64,000 nucleotides of DNA, from contig NZ_FTPQ01000001.1 in the NCBI RefSeq assembly GCF_900156435.1, positions 992,001-1,056,000 on the forward strand, in the 5' to 3' direction. The notes under the pieces were generated by a model, which saw only the letters and a list, made by a program, of their open reading frames with translations, had not been told where the DNA came from and made no database searches. The DNA is from Microbacterium sp. RU1D. GTDB taxonomy: Bacteria > Actinomycetota > Actinomycetes > Actinomycetales > Microbacteriaceae. The position numbers and the translations under genes are program-made. Positions 30,410-39,342 of the stretch are shown here, piece after piece (the stretch's first letter is position 1; each line of letters opens with the position of its first letter).

Positions 30410-30415
30410 TAGCGT
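30410..30415 (+). promoter_or_regulatory. -10 hexamer TAGCGT for the gene at 30423
   Basis: TAGCGT ends 7 bases before GTG 30423 without a ribosome site, suggesting leaderless transcription and supporting this GTG. Confidence 0.45.
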
Positions 30416-30422
30416 AGGGGCC

Positions 30423-31085
30423 GTGGAGCGGTCGCTCGAAAGCCAGGTCAGCCAGGCGGTGGATGCCTGGCTGCGGTGGTTGCCGCGCTGGGAGCCCGCC
30501 AACCACCGCGGTCGCGTCGCCCCGTGTCGTCGCTGCTTCGGGTCGCCGGTGCTCTCCGCCGCGGGTCTGGGCTCCGACGTGCCGCACGGGGTGCAGCACG
30601 GACTTTCGACGCGCGTGAAGGGGATCGTCGACCACGCCGTCGCCGACTACACCTCCCGCAACCTCCCAATGCTGCAGGCCGAGCTCGACCAGCAGGCCGA
30701 GCGCAACCGCCGTCGTTCGTACCGCCCCGCCGAGGGTCTCGAGCCGGAGTTCGACGGGATGCCGCTCGACCCCGACCCCGAACCCGGGTCACCGTTCCTC
30801 TTCACCCTCTCGGGTCTGGCGGCGCAGGAGGATGCCGAGATCCCGGCCCTGCCGCCCCTCTCCGACGAGGCGAAGGCGGCGCTGCGGCAAGAGGTCGGGT
30901 TGGCCGACGATTACGCCAACATGATCGGGCGCGAGGTGTGCACGATCCTGCTGCACCATCGCCTGCGCATCCAGGCGGCAGTGGCCGAGTACGTCGAGCC
31001 GCAGATCGCGGCCCTGCTCGACGACCTCACGCGTTCCCTCGACGCACCGTTCGATCCGCGCGAGCCCGACACTCCAGCATCCTGA
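30423..31085 (+). CDS. Conserved cytoplasmic protein of unknown function
   Basis: 220 residues, no signal peptide or membrane segment. A CRRCF motif near residue 35 may be part of a metal site, though only this one Cys pair and a later VCTILL Cys are present. The middle is acidic (PEFDGMPLDPDPEPG) and the C-terminal third is helical, with MIGREVCTILLHHRLRIQAAVAEYVEPQI. I do not recognise a named family. It lies just upstream of the kinase gene, but a separate -10 hexamer precedes that gene. Confidence 0.65.
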   Translation: MERSLESQVSQAVDAWLRWLPRWEPANHRGRVAPCRRCFGSPVLSAAGLGSDVPHGVQHGLSTRVKGIVDHAVADYTSRNLPMLQAELDQQAERNRRRSYRPAEGLEPEFDGMPLDPDPEPGSPFLFTLSGLAAQEDAEIPALPPLSDEAKAALRQEVGLADDYANMIGREVCTILLHHRLRIQAAVAEYVEPQIAALLDDLTRSLDAPFDPREPDTPAS

Positions 31086-31149
31086 GCGGCCGCGCCCTCA
31101 CCGGTGGTGACCTGTGCACAACGCGCAGGGCCAGGGGAGGCTGCTTTGT

Positions 31150-31155
31150 TAGCAT
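31150..31155 (+). promoter_or_regulatory. -10 candidate TAGCAT for the kinase/envelope operon
   Basis: TAGCAT within TTTGTTAGCATCG lies about 55 bases before ATG 31211, in the 125-base gap after the preceding gene. No good -35 is seen. It is the most likely start of the long operon that runs to 45711. Confidence 0.45.
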
Positions 31156-31210
31156 CGACGGGTTGTGCGCACGCGGGGTCGCGAGCGCGTCGTTCGGGGG
31201 AGGGGGCTCG

Positions 31211-32347
31211 ATGCCGCAGCGACTGCCGTCATCGCCGCCCATCCTGCCCGGGCTGGCGTACATCCGTCCTTTGGGGTCGGGCGGCTTCGCCGACGTCTTC
31301 CTCTACGGGCAGAACATGCCGCGCCGCGACGTCGCGGTGAAGGTCCTGCCGAGCGACGTGCGCGACACCGACCTGCTGCGCATGTTCAACGCCGAGGCCG
31401 ACGTGCTGGCGCACCTGTCGGCACACCCCTCGATCGTCACCGTCTATCAGGCCGGGATCTCGGCCGACGGTCGCCCGTACATCGTGATGGAGTTCTGCCC
31501 GGGGTCGCTCGCGCAGCGCTACCGCGTCGAGCGCATCCCGGTGGACGAGGTGCTGTCGATCGGCGTGCGCATGGCGGGCGCCCTCGAATCCGCGCACCAC
31601 GCGGGCCTGATCCACCGCGACGTGAAACCGAGCAACATCCTCGTCACGACCTTCGGCGCCCCGGTGCTCGCCGACTTCGGCATCTCGTCGTCTCTCGTGC
31701 GACAGGGCGCCGACGAGATGCTCGCGATGAGCGTGCCGTGGAGCGCCCCCGAAGTGGTCGCGGAGCAGACGGCGGGCACGGTCGCGAGCGAGGTGTGGAG
31801 CCTGGGGGCCACCGTGTATTCGCTGCTCGCGGGACACAGCCCGTTCGAGCGGCGTGAGAAGGGGCAGAATTCGCGCGAGCACCTGCGTCGGCGCATCGCG
31901 CGCGCCTCGTACACGGCCATCGCGCGCTCCGACGTGCCGGAGGCCGTGCAGGACGTCCTGGCGAAGTCCATGGCGCGCGACCCCGCCCAGCGGTACCCGA
32001 GCGCTCGTGCTTTCGGGGAGGCGCTGCAGGCGGTCCAGGCCGAGATGGGCGTGCCCGCGACCCCGCTCGAGGTGCCCGCCGCCGAGTGGAGTCCCGCCGC
32101 CCGCTCGATCGACTTCGCCGACAGCACCGTCCGCGGCCCCGCCCGCTCCCGCATCGAGCGCGAGACCTCCCGCAAGACGCGCGATTCCTCGGGCATCACC
32201 GGGTACGTGCGCGACGAAGACACCGACATCGCGGCGCCGGTCTCGACCGCGTCCCGGGCGCTGCCCTGGGTGCTCGCCTCGGCGACCTTGGTCACCGCCG
32301 GCGCCGTGGTGGTCGCCGCGCTCTACGCCACGGGGGTGCTGCGGTGA
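31211..32347 (+). CDS. Membrane-anchored eukaryotic-type Ser/Thr protein kinase
   Basis: 378 residues. The kinase domain (about 10-275) is complete: glycine loop LGSGGFADVFLYG, ATP-binding Lys in VAVKVLP, catalytic loop HRDVKPSN, DFGIS, and APE in WSAPEVV, so it should be active. A ~75-residue Arg/Ser/Thr-rich juxtamembrane stretch follows. The only transmembrane helix is at the very C-terminus (LPWVLASATLVTAGAVVVAALY), leaving a handful of residues outside. Unlike PknB it has no sensor domain of its own; the next gene, overlapping by GTGA, encodes a giant ectodomain protein. A GGGGGAGGGGG ribosome site precedes ATG 31211. FHA-domain partners are encoded in the same operon. Confidence 0.93.
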   Translation: MPQRLPSSPPILPGLAYIRPLGSGGFADVFLYGQNMPRRDVAVKVLPSDVRDTDLLRMFNAEADVLAHLSAHPSIVTVYQAGISADGRPYIVMEFCPGSLAQRYRVERIPVDEVLSIGVRMAGALESAHHAGLIHRDVKPSNILVTTFGAPVLADFGISSSLVRQGADEMLAMSVPWSAPEVVAEQTAGTVASEVWSLGATVYSLLAGHSPFERREKGQNSREHLRRRIARASYTAIARSDVPEAVQDVLAKSMARDPAQRYPSARAFGEALQAVQAEMGVPATPLEVPAAEWSPAARSIDFADSTVRGPARSRIERETSRKTRDSSGITGYVRDEDTDIAAPVSTASRALPWVLASATLVTAGAVVVAALYATGVLR

Positions 32348-35300
32348 AGCGCCGAACCCTGGTCGGGCTCGCCTCCACCCTGGTGGCCGCGACGCTCGTC
32401 GTGACAGCGAGCATCGTGTGGCCGGGGCTCGATGCGCAGCAGACCCCCGAGGTCGACACCTCGGTCTGGGCGCTGCAGACCGGCGAGGGGCAGCGCTACG
32501 CCCGCGTCAACACCACGGTGGGCGAGCTCGACACCGTGCGCACCGCGGGCAACCCCAGCCAGGTGGCGCAAGCGGGCGACGGCGCCTATCTCTTCACCGA
32601 CAGCTATAGCAAAATCACCCGCATCGACGAGGCGAGACCCGTCGACCTCGAGCAGGACCAGCTCGAGGCCGCTCCCGACACTCCGCCCGGAACCACCTCC
32701 GTCGCGACCGCCGGCGACTACGTCGTCTACCGCACCGACACGGGGGCGCTCTTCGCGGGGCGGTTGAGCCAGGCCGGGCAGCGCGCCGCCGAACTCGACC
32801 CCTTCGGCACGGCCGGCGACGACGAGGCCGTGTCCTACACGGCGGATGCCATCGCCCTCGACGACCGCGGGATGCTCTTCGCGTACTCGTCCGTCGACCA
32901 GTCCGTCATCCGGTACGACATCGACGCCGACGAGGTGCGCGCGCGCGATGTGCTCGATGTCACCGCGACCGCTCCGGTGCTCTCGGCGGCCGGCGACACC
33001 TGGGTGCTCGTCGACCCCGAGGCGGGCCGCGTGTGGGCGCGGGGCGCCGACCCGGTCGACATCGAGATGGGGGAGCAGGTCTCGGTCGGCGACGCCGACG
33101 CCACGGCCGACGCCGTCTTCCTCGCCGACGACCAGTCGCTGTGGACGATCCCCACCGACGGCTCCGGCCCCCGTCGCGAGGTCGGCGGGGGTGGCAACGT
33201 CCTGGGGCAGCCGGCCCGCCCCCTCACCCATCAGGGCGTGACGTACGCCGCGTGGCTCCTCCCGGGCGAGAGCCGCGGCGCGCTCTGGCGGTCAGACCAG
33301 GGCGAGACCGACCTCGACTACGGCGGCGCGACCATGCCCGACCAGCGTCGCCCGGTCTTCGTCGCGACCGACCACGCCGTCATCCTGAACGAGACGCGCA
33401 CCGGGTGGGTGTGGACCGTCCCCGACGGTGCGCTCGTGGCATCCAGTCAGAACTGGTCGCTCGACGACCGCACCGAGGAAGCCGCGGTCCAGAGCCAGGA
33501 GCAGCTGAGTGTCGTCCTCGACCCGAAGCCCCCCATCGCCGAGCCTGACGCCTTCGGCGTGCGGGCGGGGCGTCTCACCACGCTCCCGGTGCTGCTGAAC
33601 GACCATGACCCCAACGAAGACGTGCTGAGCATCGTCGCCGACAGCGTCACCGGTCTCGACCCCGGCTTCGGCACGCTGTCGCTGACCGACTCCGGACAGC
33701 GTCTGGCGGTCCGCGTGCAACCCGGAGCCACCGGCACCGCCACCTTCTCCTACGCGGTGACCGACGGCACGACGGCCGACGGACTCACCTCGGCGCCGGC
33801 GACGGTCACCCTGACCGTGTCGCCGGCCGAGTCCAATGCGGCCCCCGTGTGGTGCGGCACGGACACGTGCCTGCAGCCGTGGCCGACGCCCGAGGTGGCG
33901 CGCGGGGGCACCATCACGGTTCCCGTGCTGCCCGGGTGGGTCGATCCCGACGGCGACCCGCTCCTGCTGCTCTCGGTCGACAACCCCGGCGGCGTCGGTT
34001 CGGTCGCCTCGACCCCCGGCGGCGACGTCGTCTACCAGCACGCCGACGACGGGTCGGGCGGCGAGCAGAGCATCCAGCTCGACGTCACCGTCGCCGACAC
34101 CGGCGGGGCCACCACGACCAAGCCCCTCGTCATCCGGGTCGCGCCGGATCCCACGCTCTCGGTGCAGTCGTTCGCCACCATCGACACCGTCGGCACCTCG
34201 CTCGCCGTCGACGTCGGCCCGCACGTGACGGGGACCGCGGGAGAGGTGACCCTGGGCTCCGTGCGGGTGCTCGACGACGCGGCGGCGACAGCGACGGTGG
34301 TCGGCGGCAGCACCGTGTTCGACTTCGCGGCGTCGGAGCCCGGCGTCTACCGGGTCGACTTCACCGTCAACGCGGGGGGCCGCGACGCGACCGGCACCGC
34401 GCGCATCACGCTGCTGCCCGGCGACGCACCGGCGCAGCTGTCGACGTCGCCGGTCGTGGCCTTCGTGCGTCCCCAGGAAGACGCGACCCTCGACGTGTTC
34501 ACCGCGGTCTCGAACCCCACCGGACGCGTGCTCCTGCTGAGCGACGTGACGCCCGCCGCCGAGGACGGGGCTTCGCTCACCGTCGACACCGTGGGCCAGA
34601 ACGACCTGCGCGTATCGGGGTCGACCGCCGACGGCGGAGCCGGCCTGCTCGGAACCGTCGGCTACGCCGTGAGCGACGGAACCGACGACGAGGGTTCCCG
34701 TGTCTCCGGCGAGGCGACCGTCTACCTTCTCCCGCCGGCACCCGAGATCGCACCGATCGCCGTCGACGACACGGTGACGGTGCGCGCGGGTGCGCAGATC
34801 GACATCCCGGTGCTCGACAACGACATCTCCCCGGCCGGTGGCCGTCCCACCCTCGACCCCTCGAGCGTGCAGGCCCAGCCCGCGAGCGACGCGCTGGCCT
34901 TCGCCTCGGGCGGCGTGCTGCGCTACCTCGCGCCCACCACGCCGGGGGCCTACGAGGTCACCTACCGCGTCTACACCACCGGGACGCCGGCGCTGTGGGA
35001 CGAGGCGACCGTGCGGATCACGGTCCTCGGCAGCGAGGCGAACCGCGCGCCCCTGCCCGAGACCCTGCAGGGCCGTGTGTTGAGCGGGGGCACGACGACC
35101 GTCGACTTCCGGGCCTTCGGCGTCGACCCCGACGGCGACGCCGTTTCGCTCGACCGCATCGTCGCGCAACCCGACCGGGGGACGGCATCCATCTCTCCGG
35201 ACGGGTCGTCGATCGTGTATTCGTCGGTGCCCGGCGATCGGGGCCAGGTCTCGTTCCGGTACCGGGTCTCCGACTCGGACGGCGCCACGGGCGAGGGCAC

Positions 35301-38295
35301 GGTGCGCATCGGCATCCTGGATGCCGAGACCAACCCGAGCCCCATCACCTTCACCGACTACGTGCAGGTGCAGGCCGGCGGTGAACGCACGATCCGCGTC
35401 AGTCCGCTCGCGAACGACATCGACCCCACGCAGGGACGCCTGACCCTCACGGGTGTGCGGCCCGACCTGCCCGAGACCCTCGTCGACGGCAGCGCGAACC
35501 CCGAGTACGCGCGCCTCGACGGGTTCGTCGAAACCGTGACCGACACGGGCGTCGTGCTGCGCGCCGGCGACGAGCCCGGCACGATGTCGTTCCTGTACGA
35601 CGTCGAATCCGACTCGGGCAACACCGGGCGCGGACTCATCGTCGTCAAGGTCGTGCGGGAGAGCGTCCCCGATTACCCGGTCGTCACCGACACGGTGCTC
35701 ACCGTCGAGAACCGCGACGATTTCACCACCGGGGTCGACGTCGTCGCGGGGCGCGCGACCTGGTCCGGGGGAGAGGTCGCCGACCTCGACGTCTCGCTCT
35801 GGGGCCAGCCGACCGATGTGCGCCTCGATGGACGGCGCATCTCGGGCGAGCTGCCGGCGACACGTCGCGTCATCCCGTTCGCGGTGTCCGGACGAGTGGG
35901 CGACACAGACGTGACCACGTACGCGTTCCTCCGCGTCCCCGGCGACGACGACCTGAGCCTCGCGCTGCGGCCCGGTTCGGCGCAGCGGGTCGATGAGCTG
36001 TCGTCCGTGCAGTTCGACATGGCATCCCTCGTCGCCCTCCCCCGTCGCGCTACGCTCGAGGTCGGTACCGACGTCTCCACCACCGGCGTCCGCGCCGAGG
36101 GCCGCTGCTCCGTAACCGGGTCCGTGGTGCAGTACGACGCCGGCGCGGGCTCGCCGTGGACCGATGCGTGCCAGGTGCCGGTGCGCGTGGCGGGGACGCA
36201 GGACTGGACCGTGCTCTCGGTGCCCATCGGTGTCGTCGCGCGCGACCCGCAGCCCGAGCTGCGGCCCGGTTCGCTGACGGTCGGTCCCGGCGAGACGGCG
36301 ACGTTCGACCTGCGCAACATGACCTCGTGGCAGCTCGGGCGTGAGGACTGGGCCGGCATCCGCTACGCGCTCGACTACAGCGGATCCGCCTTCCAGGTCT
36401 CCCTCGACGGGTCGATCGTGACGGTGGTCGGTGGCGACCGCGCCGTTCCCGGAACCGACAACGCCGCGGTCATCGCGGTCACCAGCCACAATGCGGTGGC
36501 ACCGGCGCGACTGGTGCTCCGCGTGGGAGCCGCCCCCTCGACCCTGCCCCAGGGCGGCACGACCTCGTCGCAGTGCTCGCAGGCGCAGGGCTCGAGCTGC
36601 TCTATCGACGTGATCGGCATCAGCGGCGAGGTCAACCCGCTGCCGCGCACCCCGCTGGAAGTCGTGGGCGTGCGGCCCACGGCCGCCTGCACCGGCGTGT
36701 CGTTCGCGGTCGGGTCGACCTCGAGCGTCGTCGCCTCGTGGACGGCCGACGCCCCCGGCGCCACGTGCAGCGCCAGCGTGACCCTCCGCGACGCCCAGGG
36801 CCGCTCGACCGCGTCGACGCGCGACGCCCGCGTCGTGCTCGACCTCCTCGGCTACCCGCGCGCCCCCGCGAGCGTGCGCCAGACGGCCTTCGCCGACGGG
36901 TCGCTGACGCTCCGCGTCGACCCGGGCGAGGCCCGCCGCGCGTACCCCGCGCTGGCCGGGTTCACGGTCCGCTCTCGCGGGGAGGTCGTCGCCCAGTGCG
37001 GACCCGACGGCGGGTGCCCCGTGATCTCCGCCCCGAACGGCGAGCAGCGCGAGTACGTCGTGACCGCCGTGAACAGCGTCGGCGAATCCCGCGGCGCCGT
37101 CCGCACGACGGCGTGGGCCTACGCCTCGCCCGACAAGCCGAAGTCCGGCGACTTCGCGCCCGTGGACAACGGCGGCGACGGGGGCGTGGCCGACCTGACC
37201 ATCCGCGGCATCGACGCGGCCGAGACCGGCAGCCTCGAGATCGTCAGCGCCGCGGGACAGAAGCGCACCGTCGACATCGGCCGCAACCAGGAGAACGTCT
37301 CGATCGACGCGTTCCCGGTGGGCAGCAACTCCTCCACCCAGATCACGGTGACCCCGATCTCGCGCTTCACCGTGCCGCCGGGGCTCGGCGGCTCGCAGAG
37401 CGGTCAGGCGCTCGTCTTCACGGCGCACGGCGTCGGCAAGCCGCAGCAGCTCTCCCTCACGCTCACCTCCGAGCGCGAGGGCGGCGGCAAGGTCACGATC
37501 GTCGCCGAGGGCTCGGCGTCGAAGAACGGCGACGGCTCCGAGGTGCGCTACGGCTTCGCCATCGACGGCTCGTGCCGCGTCGGCGACGACGGGCCGCGCC
37601 GCGAGTTCCCGGGCAAGGACGACGGCGTCACCTACACGGTCCGCATGTGCGTCGATTCGGTCTACGCCGGCTCGAGCTTCGGTTCCGACCAGACCGAGAA
37701 GAGCATCGACGCCGCGCAAGACACCACCGCTCCGCAGGGATACACGTTCCGCGTCGGGTCGAAGCCCGACGTGAGCGGCGACACGGCCCGATGGAGGATC
37801 AGCGGCATCCAGGAGGGGACCAAGCCCCCGCGCAACAACAGAGTCGTCTACGACAACTGGAACGACGGCACGTCGGTCTACGACAGCGACCCGGACATCG
37901 GCGTCTACTTCCAGCACAACGTCTGGCAGACGCGTTCCGAGCGCGGCCAGGTGAAGCCGGCATCCGGCAGCGCGCCGTACCAGGTGCAGGCGACGGCTCG
38001 CATCGACTCCTGCGTCGCGGGCAGCGAGCTGAAGCTCGGCTGGAAGACCAGCAACGGCGAGGCGCGCACCTCCACCGACCGCTCCGGGGTCGTGTACTAC
38101 GACAAGAGCGGCAAGAAGCTCGACGCGAGCGACCCGACCGTCGTCCCGAAGGGCGCGGTGCGCGTCGAGAACGCGAAGCTCCTGGTCAGCTGGTCCGCGA
38201 AGGGCTGGGGTCTCGACGACGCCACCCTCGTCACCGGCGGCGCCTGCGACCCCGGCAAGGCCGACCCCTCGCAGCCGCCCCAGGGCGACGACTGA
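32344..38295 (+). CDS. Giant surface protein with Ig-like/cadherin-like and FN3-like repeats
   Basis: 1983 residues. A basic N-terminus and one hydrophobic helix (RTLVGLASTLVAATLVVTASIVWPG) anchor it with the rest outside; no sortase motif or C-terminal helix exists. Residues about 35-390 may form a beta-propeller-like region. From about 400 come Ig/cadherin-like tandem domains of the Big_9 type, recognisable by PVLLNDHDPNEDVLSI, VLPGWVDPDGDPLLLLSV, PVLDNDISPAGGRPTL, RAFGVDPDGDAVSLDRI and SPLANDIDPTQGRLTL. Asp-rich turns suggest calcium binding. From about 1498 FN3-like domains follow (YPRAPASVRQTAFADGSLTL). GTG 32344 overlaps the kinase stop. It is probably an adhesin, wall-spanning scaffold or sensor of the kinase. 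Confidence 0.85.
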   Translation: MKRRTLVGLASTLVAATLVVTASIVWPGLDAQQTPEVDTSVWALQTGEGQRYARVNTTVGELDTVRTAGNPSQVAQAGDGAYLFTDSYSKITRIDEARPVDLEQDQLEAAPDTPPGTTSVATAGDYVVYRTDTGALFAGRLSQAGQRAAELDPFGTAGDDEAVSYTADAIALDDRGMLFAYSSVDQSVIRYDIDADEVRARDVLDVTATAPVLSAAGDTWVLVDPEAGRVWARGADPVDIEMGEQVSVGDADATADAVFLADDQSLWTIPTDGSGPRREVGGGGNVLGQPARPLTHQGVTYAAWLLPGESRGALWRSDQGETDLDYGGATMPDQRRPVFVATDHAVILNETRTGWVWTVPDGALVASSQNWSLDDRTEEAAVQSQEQLSVVLDPKPPIAEPDAFGVRAGRLTTLPVLLNDHDPNEDVLSIVADSVTGLDPGFGTLSLTDSGQRLAVRVQPGATGTATFSYAVTDGTTADGLTSAPATVTLTVSPAESNAAPVWCGTDTCLQPWPTPEVARGGTITVPVLPGWVDPDGDPLLLLSVDNPGGVGSVASTPGGDVVYQHADDGSGGEQSIQLDVTVADTGGATTTKPLVIRVAPDPTLSVQSFATIDTVGTSLAVDVGPHVTGTAGEVTLGSVRVLDDAAATATVVGGSTVFDFAASEPGVYRVDFTVNAGGRDATGTARITLLPGDAPAQLSTSPVVAFVRPQEDATLDVFTAVSNPTGRVLLLSDVTPAAEDGASLTVDTVGQNDLRVSGSTADGGAGLLGTVGYAVSDGTDDEGSRVSGEATVYLLPPAPEIAPIAVDDTVTVRAGAQIDIPVLDNDISPAGGRPTLDPSSVQAQPASDALAFASGGVLRYLAPTTPGAYEVTYRVYTTGTPALWDEATVRITVLGSEANRAPLPETLQGRVLSGGTTTVDFRAFGVDPDGDAVSLDRIVAQPDRGTASISPDGSSIVYSSVPGDRGQVSFRYRVSDSDGATGEGTVRIGILDAETNPSPITFTDYVQVQAGGERTIRVSPLANDIDPTQGRLTLTGVRPDLPETLVDGSANPEYARLDGFVETVTDTGVVLRAGDEPGTMSFLYDVESDSGNTGRGLIVVKVVRESVPDYPVVTDTVLTVENRDDFTTGVDVVAGRATWSGGEVADLDVSLWGQPTDVRLDGRRISGELPATRRVIPFAVSGRVGDTDVTTYAFLRVPGDDDLSLALRPGSAQRVDELSSVQFDMASLVALPRRATLEVGTDVSTTGVRAEGRCSVTGSVVQYDAGAGSPWTDACQVPVRVAGTQDWTVLSVPIGVVARDPQPELRPGSLTVGPGETATFDLRNMTSWQLGREDWAGIRYALDYSGSAFQVSLDGSIVTVVGGDRAVPGTDNAAVIAVTSHNAVAPARLVLRVGAAPSTLPQGGTTSSQCSQAQGSSCSIDVIGISGEVNPLPRTPLEVVGVRPTAACTGVSFAVGSTSSVVASWTADAPGATCSASVTLRDAQGRSTASTRDARVVLDLLGYPRAPASVRQTAFADGSLTLRVDPGEARRAYPALAGFTVRSRGEVVAQCGPDGGCPVISAPNGEQREYVVTAVNSVGESRGAVRTTAWAYASPDKPKSGDFAPVDNGGDGGVADLTIRGIDAAETGSLEIVSAAGQKRTVDIGRNQENVSIDAFPVGSNSSTQITVTPISRFTVPPGLGGSQSGQALVFTAHGVGKPQQLSLTLTSEREGGGKVTIVAEGSASKNGDGSEVRYGFAIDGSCRVGDDGPRREFPGKDDGVTYTVRMCVDSVYAGSSFGSDQTEKSIDAAQDTTAPQGYTFRVGSKPDVSGDTARWRISGIQEGTKPPRNNRVVYDNWNDGTSVYDSDPDIGVYFQHNVWQTRSERGQVKPASGSAPYQVQATARIDSCVAGSELKLGWKTSNGEARTSTDRSGVVYYDKSGKKLDASDPTVVPKGAVRVENAKLLVSWSAKGWGLDDATLVTGGACDPGKADPSQPPQGDD

Positions 38296-38337
38296 CCCCC
38301 GGCATCCATCCATCCCCCACAGGAAGAACGCACCGAC

Positions 38338-39303
38338 ATGACGATCACCCAGGAGCAGGCCACCTGGTTCTCCCAGACCTTCTCGCAGATCGCCGACAAC
38401 GTCGAGCGCGCCGTGCTCGGCAAGCGCCACGTCGTCGAGCTGGTGCTGACCGCCATGCTGAGCGACGGGCACGTGCTGCTCGAGGACGTCCCCGGAACGG
38501 GCAAGACCTCGCTCGCCCGAGCTGTCGCGCAGTCGGTCCAGGGCACGAACACCCGCATCCAGTTCACGCCCGACCTCCTTCCCGGCGACATCACGGGCAT
38601 CACCGTGTACGACCAGAAGAGCGGCGCCTTCGAGTTCCACAGCGGGCCCATCTTCGCCAACATCGTGCTCGCCGACGAGATCAACCGCGCGAGCCCCAAG
38701 ACCCAGTCCGCCCTGCTCGAGGTCATGGAAGAGGGCAAGGTCACCATCGACGGCGTCTCGCGCGAGGTGGGGGTGCCCTTCCTCGTCCTCGCCACGCAGA
38801 ACCCGGTCGAGCAGGCCGGCACCTACCGGCTGCCCGAAGCGCAGCTCGACCGCTTCCTCTTGCGCACCTCACTCGGGTACCCCGATCACGCGGCGACGGT
38901 GCGCATCCTCGACGGCGCGTCCGTGGCGACCGGCGACCTGCGTCCGATCATCACGCCCCAGGCCCTGGTCGGAATGGCCGACCTCGCGGCATCCGTCTAC
39001 GTCGACGCTCTCGTGCTCGACTACATCGCGCGTCTCGTGGATGCCACCCGCACGGCCGACGAGGTCCGCCTCGGCGTGAGCATCCGCGGCGCGCTCGCCC
39101 TCACCCGCGCCACGCGGGCGCGGGCCGCGTCGCAGGGCCGCACCTACGCGACGCCCGACGACGTCAAGGCGCTCGCCGTTCCCGTGCTGTCGCACCGGCT
39201 CATCCTGCATCCCGAGGCCGAGTTCGACGGGGTCACGCAGGAGGCCGTCGTCGGCCAGGTGCTGCTCGACACGCTTCCGCCCACGCAGCGCGAGAGCGCG
39301 TGA
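38338..39303 (+). CDS. MoxR family AAA+ ATPase
   Basis: 321 residues. Walker A is LEDVPGTGKTSLARA, Walker B is IVLADEINRASPKTQSALLE, sensor 1 is VLATQNPVEQAGTYRLPEAQLDRF, and the C-terminal lid carries SIRGALALTRATRA. MoxR proteins are chaperone-like ATPases that act with DUF58/VWA partner proteins to mature or insert cofactors or assemble complexes. A DUF58 gene follows directly, the standard pairing. AGGAAG lies upstream of ATG 38338. Confidence 0.95.
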   Translation: MTITQEQATWFSQTFSQIADNVERAVLGKRHVVELVLTAMLSDGHVLLEDVPGTGKTSLARAVAQSVQGTNTRIQFTPDLLPGDITGITVYDQKSGAFEFHSGPIFANIVLADEINRASPKTQSALLEVMEEGKVTIDGVSREVGVPFLVLATQNPVEQAGTYRLPEAQLDRFLLRTSLGYPDHAATVRILDGASVATGDLRPIITPQALVGMADLAASVYVDALVLDYIARLVDATRTADEVRLGVSIRGALALTRATRARAASQGRTYATPDDVKALAVPVLSHRLILHPEAEFDGVTQEAVVGQVLLDTLPPTQRESA

Positions 39304-39342
39304 CGCCCGTGCTCCGTGTCCGCAGCGGTCGGGGGGTGAGCC

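Noticed and set aside
33292-38640. 1782-codon minus-strand open frame opposite the giant Ig-repeat gene
   Set aside because: Composition (Arg, Gly, Asp, Val, His runs) is that of an antisense shadow; the plus-strand frame has clear domains and a coupled start.
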